Shown here: positions 1-4,518 of the stretch, one piece after another
Position numbering within the stretch: position 1 is the first letter of the stretch
Layout: each line of letters opens with the position of its first letter
Assembly (NCBI GenBank): GCA_028284565.1
Contig: JANQRM010000141.1
Location: 1-5,893 of the forward strand
Length of the DNA: 5,893 nt
Origin: Anaerolineae bacterium
Lineage (GTDB): Bacteria > Chloroflexota > Anaerolineae > Aggregatilineales > Phototrophicaceae
Direction of reading: 5' to 3'
The notes under the pieces: model-generated
What the model saw: only the letters and a program-made list of their open reading frames with translations
The model's database searches: none
What the model was told of the DNA's origin: nothing
Made by a program: the position numbers and the translations under genes

Positions 1-842
1 GGATTGCCCAGCACTCGTATCGTCTGGATACGCTGTTCGGCATTGAGTTCAATCGTGATGACATTCAAGGGTGAGCCAGCACCATCCATCAATATCACAG
101 CGGGCTGTCCGTTGATATTCTCGACAGCCACTTGAGCATCATCGGGAGCCAAGCGACGAATACCCACCAAGAATTTCGCCACTTGAACCGGAGAATGAAT
201 AGGATGAATAGCCGCCGTTGCTTTGCCACCTCCATCCGACCAGAAAACGACATCCTCTGCCAAGATGTTCATCAACCCGTCCATATTACCCAGCGCAACT
301 GTATTAAAGAACTCCGTCAACAGCTTGGTATGTTGCTCTGGCGTGGGCTGGAAACGCGGACGATTTTGCGTGATATATTGCTTGGCTCGGCTGAAAATCT
401 TGCGACAAGCAATCTCCGACTTGTCCACAATCTCTCCAATCTCATCATAGCCATAATCAAAGACCTCCCGCAACAAAAAGACCGCGCGCTCAACAGGAGT
501 CAGGCTTTCCATCAGCACCAAAAATGCCATCGAAATCGACTCGCTATGACTGACCTTCTGTTCGGGTGTAAGCAAATCGCCATGCTTGTCCATCATGATG
601 GGTTCAGGAAGCCACGGTCCCATGTAGGTCTCACGGCGAGTCTTCGCAGACTTCAGATAATCCAAACACAGGCGCGTCGTGATGGTACTCAAGAAGGCTT
701 TGGGCGATTCAATCGTCTCAATGGGAGTCGCTTGGAAACGCAAATAGGCTTCTTGCACCATGTCTTCGGCTTCCATCGCACTGCCCAACATGCGATAAGC
801 TATCGAAAAGACAAGGGGGCGGTAGGATTCAAATTCGTTCAT
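1..842 (-). CDS. sigJ: ECF sigma factor of the ECF41 / SigJ type with fused SnoaL-like domain (3' end cut by window edge)
   Basis: Translating the minus strand from ATG at 842 gives 280 complete residues plus a partial proline codon, open to the window edge. Sigma region 2 is at about residues 5-70 (AYRMLGSAMEAEDMVQEAY) and sigma region 4 at about 105-158 (LTPVERAVFLLREVFDY, then a helix-turn-helix ending CRKIFSRAK). A SnoaL/NTF2-like domain follows from about 170. The linker holds WLPEP (77-81) and the extension holds DGGGK (203-207); both are typical of ECF41 proteins, whose fused C-terminal domain controls sigma activity in place of a classical anti-sigma factor. The protein would direct RNA polymerase to a small regulon. 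An AGGA about 8 bases before the ATG serves as ribosome binding site. The gene lies 57 bases downstream of the oxidoreductase in the same direction, so co-transcription is likely. The last visible residues, LGNP, are probably the start of the terminal NPDKL-type motif, so only a few residues should be missing. The sigma family is certain and the ECF41 assignment strong. Confidence 0.93.
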   Translation of the reverse strand, partial: MNEFESYRPLVFSIAYRMLGSAMEAEDMVQEAYLRFQATPIETIESPKAFLSTITTRLCLDYLKSAKTRRETYMGPWLPEPIMMDKHGDLLTPEQKVSHSESISMAFLVLMESLTPVERAVFLLREVFDYGYDEIGEIVDKSEIACRKIFSRAKQYITQNRPRFQPTPEQHTKLLTEFFNTVALGNMDGLMNILAEDVVFWSDGGGKATAAIHPIHSPVQVAKFLVGIRRLAPDDAQVAVENINGQPAVILMDGAGSPLNVITIELNAEQRIQTIRVLGN

Positions 843-861
843 GAGTTATTCCTGATACTCA

Positions 862-887
862 AGGTCGGAGCAGGTTCACCCCGACCT
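862..887. other. Inverted repeat (hairpin) between oxidoreductase and sigma genes
   Basis: AGGTCGG (862-868) and CCGACCT (881-887) are perfect 7-base complementary arms around a 12-base loop, within the 57-base gap between the two minus-strand genes. Neither strand has a following run of T, so a standard intrinsic terminator is not supported. In a shared transcript it could act as an mRNA stability or processing element that sets the sigma factor to oxidoreductase ratio. The structure is seen; the role is inferred. Confidence 0.5.
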
Positions 888-899
888 AATTATCCAATG

Positions 900-2117
900 C
901 TACGACATCTCCCTCGCGTGTTGCTCAATAGCGATAGTCTCCAATGGCGCATCTTTCAGTTTGTTCTTGCCCAGCCAGTAGAACAGGTCCGGCGCAACCT
1001 TTTGGAACTTCATCGCCCAAAACGCAAAGCGGGTGAAGAACTCTTTATAGAACACCGCGACACGTCCCGTCATGATGAAATTATAGGGCGAATCATCACT
1101 CCGCAGAAATTGAATGATGGCATCCTTGCGCCCCAAACTGATTCCCATCGCAATGTAATTCAAGCCAAAGGGAATGGTATCCTCACCTTTAACTTGAGCT
1201 GTGACTGCATCTGCACCATGCATCCCCATCATCATCGCGGTATAGAGCGACATCCGAATCGCCGTGACTTTCTGTTGCGGGGCAATCGCGGAATCGCCTA
1301 CGGCAAAGATATTGGGATATGACACTGAACGCATATCATGTCCCACAACGATTTGCCCGATGTCATTCACAGCCAGACCCGCATCTTTCGCCAATGGCAA
1401 GGCGCGGAAGCCACCCGCCCAGACACAGAAGTCAAAGGGTATGGTCGTTCCATCATCACAGACAAGCTGATTTGCCTCAATTTGCGTCACAGCGATGTTC
1501 TCTTGTAAGGTGATATTCAGCTTATCGAGTGCTTTGCGGAGGTATTTGTCACCTTTTGCTGAAAGGTTGTCATTGAACGTTCCGCGTGTGAGGAGCTGAA
1601 TCTTGAGGTGTGGATAGGACTCAGCGAATTCGGTTGCCGCCTCTAAGCCCGTCGCACCTGCACCAACGACGACCATACGTTTTGAGGTCTCCGTTGATTC
1701 AGCCAGTCGCTTGGCAAGGCATTGAGATGATGCCCAATCCAGTGTATTAGCGTGTTCACGAATACCGGGAATGGTCTCACGGTCAACCCTACTGCCAAGT
1801 GCATAGACAAGGATGTGATAGGAAAGGACTTGTTCACCCTCATTCGTATTCACTGTCACGCTATTCACTTTCGGTTGCATCGAGACAACTTTCCCCTGTA
1901 CAAAGCGGATGTTCAGCCCCTTGATAAGGGATTCAATCGGCACTTGCTGGATGTCTTGGTTGGTGGCATGTTGATGTAGACGAACACGCTCAATAAAGTG
2001 TGGGGTCATATTGACGAGTGTGATTTGGACATCCTCATCTTGCGTTTTCTTGGCGAGGCGGAGGGCATTCATCATCCCTGCATAACCTGCACCGAGTATC
2101 AAAATCTGTTGCGACAT
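900..2117 (-). CDS. NAD(P)/FAD-dependent oxidoreductase (NDH-2-like, pyridine nucleotide-disulfide oxidoreductase fold)
   Basis: This 405-residue flavoprotein has the two-dinucleotide-binding-domain layout. The FAD-binding glycine motif GAGYAG is at 9-14, the ALGS strand at 106-109, a second NAD(P)H-binding motif GAGATG at 152-157, and the FAD-contacting FAVGDSA at 271-277. No CxxxxC redox disulfide is present, so it is closer to type II NADH dehydrogenases than to disulfide reductases. The C-terminal stretch (about 352-385) is rich in aromatic and basic residues and may associate with the membrane. It probably moves electrons from NAD(P)H to a quinone or other small acceptor; the substrate cannot be read from the sequence. 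FIERVRLHQ (41-49) is characteristic of a subfamily often found beside SigJ-type sigma genes. The start is supported by GAGGAG (2123-2128) 5 bases before the ATG. It is the first gene of a probable unit with the sigma factor and lies behind an ECF41-type promoter, which suggests it is that factor's target. Confidence 0.9.
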   Translation of the reverse strand: MSQQILILGAGYAGMMNALRLAKKTQDEDVQITLVNMTPHFIERVRLHQHATNQDIQQVPIESLIKGLNIRFVQGKVVSMQPKVNSVTVNTNEGEQVLSYHILVYALGSRVDRETIPGIREHANTLDWASSQCLAKRLAESTETSKRMVVVGAGATGLEAATEFAESYPHLKIQLLTRGTFNDNLSAKGDKYLRKALDKLNITLQENIAVTQIEANQLVCDDGTTIPFDFCVWAGGFRALPLAKDAGLAVNDIGQIVVGHDMRSVSYPNIFAVGDSAIAPQQKVTAIRMSLYTAMMMGMHGADAVTAQVKGEDTIPFGLNYIAMGISLGRKDAIIQFLRSDDSPYNFIMTGRVAVFYKEFFTRFAFWAMKFQKVAPDLFYWLGKNKLKDAPLETIAIEQHAREMS

Positions 2118-2158
2118 GGTTTCTCCTCATGTTAGATTTGTGTGCTGTTATTAAAGGA

Positions 2159-2185
2159 GACGAGACACCTGCAACATTTGTGACA
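2159..2185 (-). promoter_or_regulatory. Probable ECF41-dependent promoter for the oxidoreductase-sigma unit
   Basis: Read on the minus strand, TGTCACA (2185-2179) is followed by 16 bases and then CGTC (2162-2159). This matches the bipartite promoter motif described for ECF41 sigma factors (TGTCACA at -35, CGTC at -10). Transcription would start near 2150, leaving a leader of about 35 bases with the GAGGAG ribosome binding site. The adjacent gene pair encodes an ECF41-type sigma factor and an oxidoreductase, which makes a chance match unlikely. The motif is seen in the sequence, the consensus is recalled from the literature, and use by this sigma factor is inferred. Confidence 0.8.
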
Positions 2186-2234
2186 GTTGCTTCGTATGGA
2201 ATGATAGAATTGTGTTTGAATATCTTAATTGGGC

Positions 2235-2263
2235 TTGCAATTTTAGAACATTTATTCTATAAT
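2235..2263 (+). promoter_or_regulatory. Housekeeping-type promoter for the lytic transglycosylase
   Basis: TTGCAA (2235-2240), a 17-base spacer and a perfect TATAAT (2258-2263) form a good sigma-70 type promoter in the 244-base divergent gap. Transcription would begin near 2270 and give a leader of about 92 bases. It is some 50 bases from the oppositely directed ECF41-type promoter and does not overlap it. Confidence 0.6.
2244..2259. promoter_or_regulatory. Candidate operator: TAGAAC-N4-ATTCTA inverted repeat in the promoter spacer
   Basis: The 16 bases form a palindrome with 5-base arms (TAGAA / TTCTA) and one mismatched inner pair. It lies between the -35 and -10 elements and shares two bases with the TATAAT. 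This is a typical repressor position. The shape resembles LexA boxes of the GAAC-N4-GTTC type known from Gram-positive bacteria and reported in similar form in some Chloroflexota, with one base off in the right arm. No regulator gene is adjacent. AT-rich DNA yields such palindromes by chance, so the assignment is tentative. Confidence 0.35.
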
Positions 2264-2303
2264 TAACTTGCTCAAAAAGCTGTAATGGTAAACCAAGTTC
2301 CTA

Positions 2304-2332
2304 TTCTGTTTTCGTCCGCTTCTCTCTATAAT
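2304..2332 (+). promoter_or_regulatory. Weak second promoter candidate for the transglycosylase
   Basis: A second perfect TATAAT (2327-2332) lies 30 bases before the start codon. The best -35 at 17-base spacing is TTCTGT (2304-2309), a poor match. If used, it would give a leader of about 22 bases holding the GGAG ribosome binding site (2346-2349). Confidence 0.25.
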
Positions 2333-2361
2333 CTTGTCTGCTGACGGAGTTTTGACAAACA

Positions 2362-3054
2362 ATGCAAAAACACATCCCAACCAAAACACTCTATCATCGT
2401 CTCGCATTTCCCTTCTGGATTCTCATTGGTATCACCTTATGGTTTGGACTACCTACGGTGGTTCAAGGTACGCTTACCATCGCCAAAGAAACCAAAAACT
2501 GGCTTGAAGTTGTCTTTGCGGATGTTATGCCACCGCAACTCGTGTCGATGAGTGGTGATATTGCTCCCCTGTTTACGCCACAAGTCCAATACTGGGGAGA
2601 GAACATTCAACAATGGGCAAGCACTTATGACCTTGATCCCAATTTGTTAGCGACGGTCATGCAAATCGAATCCTGTGGACATCCCACTGTTGGTAGTTCG
2701 GTTGGCGCACAGGGCTTGTTCCAAGTGATGCCCTTCCATTTCGCCTCAACCGAGAATATGACCGACCCCGATACGAATGCGATGCGGGGGGCGTTGTTCT
2801 TGAATGAGTGTTTGCGCTATGCTAATGGCGACCCCGGTATGGCGATGGCGTGTTACAATGGCGGACCCTCCGTCGTGAATCGTCCTTTCCACACTTGGCA
2901 TAATGAAACTCAACGCTATTACATCTGGGGAACGAGTCTCTATACGGATGCCAGTATGCAACTCAACCACAGTCCCATTTTGGACAACTGGCTCTCAGCC
3001 GGGGGTCAACATTTGTGTCAACGTGCGTCAATGGAATTGGGTATTCGTCCATAA
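2362..3054 (+). CDS. Membrane-anchored lytic transglycosylase, SLT domain
   Basis: This 230-residue protein has one N-terminal hydrophobic segment (about residues 14-36), a linker of about 50 residues, and an SLT-type transglycosylase domain at about 80-195. The catalytic glutamate is E103 in the ES motif (MQIESCGHP). It is followed by the family motif GAQGLFQVMP (115-124), AMACYNGGP (161-169) and ETQRYY (182-187), all expected in Slt/MltC-like enzymes. It would cleave the glycan chain of peptidoglycan between MurNAc and GlcNAc, forming 1,6-anhydroMurNAc, on the outer face of the membrane. Four cysteines (C105, C150, C164, C219) lie in the exported part and may form disulfides. The hydrophobic segment has no clear signal-peptidase site, so a membrane anchor is more likely than secretion. 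The start is supported by GGAG (2346-2349), although its 12-base spacing is long. The gene ends in tandem stops, TAATAA. Confidence 0.9.
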   Translation: MQKHIPTKTLYHRLAFPFWILIGITLWFGLPTVVQGTLTIAKETKNWLEVVFADVMPPQLVSMSGDIAPLFTPQVQYWGENIQQWASTYDLDPNLLATVMQIESCGHPTVGSSVGAQGLFQVMPFHFASTENMTDPDTNAMRGALFLNECLRYANGDPGMAMACYNGGPSVVNRPFHTWHNETQRYYIWGTSLYTDASMQLNHSPILDNWLSAGGQHLCQRASMELGIRP

Positions 3055-3087
3055 TAAAGATGATCGTCTACCTCAAGGCTCTCTCTA

Positions 3088-3116
3088 CAGACAACGGTTA
3101 GAAAATCGTTTATAAT
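3088..3116 (+). promoter_or_regulatory. Promoter candidate for the first receiver gene
   Basis: CAGACA (3088-3093, four of six matches to TTGACA), a 17-base spacer and a perfect TATAAT (3111-3116) lie in the 118-base gap after the transglycosylase. Transcription would start near 3123, just before the leader hairpin, giving a leader of about 50 bases. Confidence 0.5.
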
Positions 3117-3127
3117 AGGCGCAATCG

Positions 3128-3154
3128 TCGGTATTTTAATGACTTGGATACCGA
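3128..3154. other. Hairpin in the leader of the first receiver gene
   Basis: TCGGTAT (3128-3134) and ATACCGA (3148-3154) are perfect 7-base arms around a 13-base loop. The structure begins a few bases after the predicted transcription start, and its right arm directly abuts the AGGGGAG ribosome binding site (3155-3161). It could be a 5' stabilising structure, a translational control element, or an operator for a dimeric regulator at DNA level. No T-run follows, so it is not a terminator. Confidence 0.45.
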
Positions 3155-3172
3155 AGGGGAGAGAGCAAAGGG

Positions 3173-3544
3173 ATGACCATACACTGCCTATTGATTGAGG
3201 ATGATGTTTTCACGCAAAACGTCTTTGCTTTGACCTTACAACGCGCCAAGTTTAAGGTCGATACTGTCCCTAATGGTGAAAAAGCCATCCAATATCTCGA
3301 TGACAATAAACCCGATATTGTGGTGGTTGATCTCCATTTGCCCTATGTATCTGGTTATCAAGTCATCCGTCATCTGCGTGAAACCCCCCGCCTCGCCGAC
3401 ATTCCTATCATAGCCGTCACCGCCAACCACCTTGCGGAAAACTCGGAAGAAGCCCAACTCGCGGATGCTTTCATTATCAAACCTGTGGATATCCGTGCAT
3501 TGACCAAAATGGTCGAATCCTTGGTGTTGCCTCAAGAACAATAA
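3173..3544 (+). CDS. Stand-alone response-regulator receiver protein 1
   Basis: This 123-residue protein is a single CheY-like receiver domain with no output domain. The acidic pair D10-D11 binds Mg2+, D53 (VVDLHLP) is the phospho-acceptor, T83 and K103 are the switch threonine and conserved lysine, and F100 takes the aromatic switch position. It should be phosphorylated by a histidine kinase and act through protein contact rather than DNA binding. No kinase is present in the window. AGGGGAG (3155-3161) lies 11 bases before the ATG and is the likely ribosome binding site. The gene is first in a same-strand run of three receiver genes, 114 bases before the next. It is less similar to the other two than they are to each other. 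Confidence 0.9.
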   Translation: MTIHCLLIEDDVFTQNVFALTLQRAKFKVDTVPNGEKAIQYLDDNKPDIVVVDLHLPYVSGYQVIRHLRETPRLADIPIIAVTANHLAENSEEAQLADAFIIKPVDIRALTKMVESLVLPQEQ

Positions 3545-3560
3545 CTTGCCTACTCCATTC

Positions 3561-3576
3561 GTTTGAAAAAACAAAC
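3561..3576. other. Small inverted repeat between receiver genes 1 and 2
   Basis: GTTTG (3561-3565) and CAAAC (3572-3576) flank six A residues, 16 bases after the stop codon of the first receiver gene. The stem is short and AT-rich and has no following T-run, so it would be a weak terminator at best. The rest of this 114-base gap shows no convincing promoter. Confidence 0.25.
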
Positions 3577-3658
3577 CCGAAATTAACCCAAATTCATAAC
3601 TTCGTGATTGAACTTGTCGTATCATGATGCTGAGGGAAAATTGCAGGGGTACAGGGTG

Positions 3659-4099
3659 ATGAAAATATTAGTGGTCGAAGATGATCGTTTATTGCAAAAA
3701 CTCTATCGCAAAGTACTAGACAATGCTGGATATGAGGTCATCACCGCCGATGATGGTCTCATTGCACTTGAATTGATTCAAGCACAAATTCCAAAACTTG
3801 TTATCTTAGATGTTCAAATGCCTCGTTTGGATGGCGTAAGCGTAATTGAACAACTCAAACATAATGGGACACTAGAACAAACAAAGGTTATGATTCTTAC
3901 TGCGAACAATGTGAACGTGTATGAACATATCCGTGAAGATGTTGATGTGTTTTTACAAAAGCCCGTGAGCAGTGGGACATTAATTACGATGGTGCAACGA
4001 TTGACGGGTACGTCCGAACTCAGTCCAAGTAAAGTTTCTGTCGCTGATCAATCGCAAACTGTTTTCTCCACATCGGAAAACTCGCCCATGTCACTCTGA
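3659..4099 (+). CDS. Stand-alone response-regulator receiver protein 2, with Ser/Thr-rich tail
   Basis: This 146-residue protein has a CheY-like receiver at about residues 1-117: D8-D9 for Mg2+, phospho-acceptor D51 in LDVQMPRLDG, switch T81, aromatic F98 and K101 before P102. A tail of about 30 residues (117-146) is rich in Ser and Thr, has no recognisable domain and looks disordered. The start at 3659 is chosen because the protein then begins MKILVVEDD, as receivers usually do, and AGGGG (3645-3649) lies 9 bases upstream. An in-frame TTG at 3608 would add 17 residues that fit no receiver and is less likely; a GTG at 3656 is also possible. It is clearly paralogous to the next gene (VIxQLKH; VDVFLxKP; then TLxTMxxRL). 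Its partner kinase is not in the window. Confidence 0.88.
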   Translation: MKILVVEDDRLLQKLYRKVLDNAGYEVITADDGLIALELIQAQIPKLVILDVQMPRLDGVSVIEQLKHNGTLEQTKVMILTANNVNVYEHIREDVDVFLQKPVSSGTLITMVQRLTGTSELSPSKVSVADQSQTVFSTSENSPMSL

Positions 4100-4449
4100 G
4101 GGAACCGTGCTAGCTGGTCATCCAGTCCTTGTTGAGAAAGTGATTACCGCAAATGGTCAAAGTCTTGTTAGTGGAAGATGACCTTGATTTGCGGGACTTG
4201 TTCAAGACCAGCATGGAAATCGCTGGCTATGAGGTGATTCTGTTGGGGGATGGGCGTGACGTGATTGCAACGATACGGAACGAACAGCCCGCCTTGCTGA
4301 TTTTGGACATGAATCTACCCGTTGTGGATGGACCAGCTGTGATTCAACAACTCAAACACGAGACCGATTTACCTGATCTAAAAATCATCGGCTTAACCGC
4401 CAGCACCGCTTTCTCGAACAGCTCTTTCCAAGATGATGTCGATGTGTTT
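3845..4449 (+). repeat. Diverged tandem duplication of receiver genes 2 and 3
   Basis: Short near-identical blocks recur at a constant offset of 497 bases. ATTGAACAACTCAAACA at 3845-3861 matches 4342-4358 at 16 of 17 bases, and GATGTTGATGTGTTT at 3938-3952 matches 4435-4449 at 14 of 15. The constant offset shows that the two genes align without indels in this part, as expected of a gene duplication that has since diverged. Some of the identity also reflects conserved protein sequence. Confidence 0.5.
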
Positions 4450-4518
4450 CTGATGAAGCCCCTCAGTATGCGAACCTTGATGACGATGGCAAATCGGTTG
4501 TTGGGTCAAGAGGATTAA
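4153..4518 (+). CDS. Stand-alone response-regulator receiver protein 3
   Basis: This 121-residue protein is a receiver domain only. The acidic pair is D9-D10, the phospho-acceptor is D52 in LDMNLPVVDG, the switch threonine is T82, and F99 and K102 occupy the aromatic and lysine positions in VDVFLMKP. All key residues are intact, so it should be phosphorylatable. It follows receiver 2 by 53 bases and is its closest relative in the window, but lacks the Ser/Thr-rich tail. The ribosome binding site is weak (GAGAAAG at 4134-4140), which suggests poor or coupled translation. The ATG start is supported by MVKVLLVEDD at the N-terminus. It may act as a phosphate sink, shuttle or protein-contact regulator. 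Its stop codon overlaps that of the convergent membrane-protein gene. Confidence 0.89.
   Translation: MVKVLLVEDDLDLRDLFKTSMEIAGYEVILLGDGRDVIATIRNEQPALLILDMNLPVVDGPAVIQQLKHETDLPDLKIIGLTASTAFSNSSFQDDVDVFLMKPLSMRTLMTMANRLLGQED

Noticed and set aside
132..1322. A 396-codon open frame on the plus strand across the sigma and oxidoreductase genes
   Set aside because: It lies antisense to two well-supported genes, crosses their intergenic gap, shows no domain, and is rich in His, Arg and Asn as expected of a shadow frame.
1853..1859. TGTCACG on the plus strand, similar to the ECF41 -35 element
   Set aside because: It is inside the oxidoreductase coding region, one base off, and points away from any gene it could serve.
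2351..2357. TTTGACA just before the transglycosylase start as a -35 box
   Set aside because: A transcript starting from it would begin inside the coding region and lose the start codon.
3236..3625. A 129-codon minus-strand open frame opposite receiver 1
   Set aside because: Receiver 1 has every family residue on the other strand, and the antisense product resembles no protein family.
3608..3658. A 17-residue N-terminal extension of receiver 2 from TTG
   Set aside because: Receivers begin with the first beta strand directly after the start, and a ribosome binding site fits the ATG at 3659.
4114..4125. CTGG-TCAT-CCAG small hairpin before receiver 3
   Set aside because: A four-base stem is expected often by chance and has no T-run.
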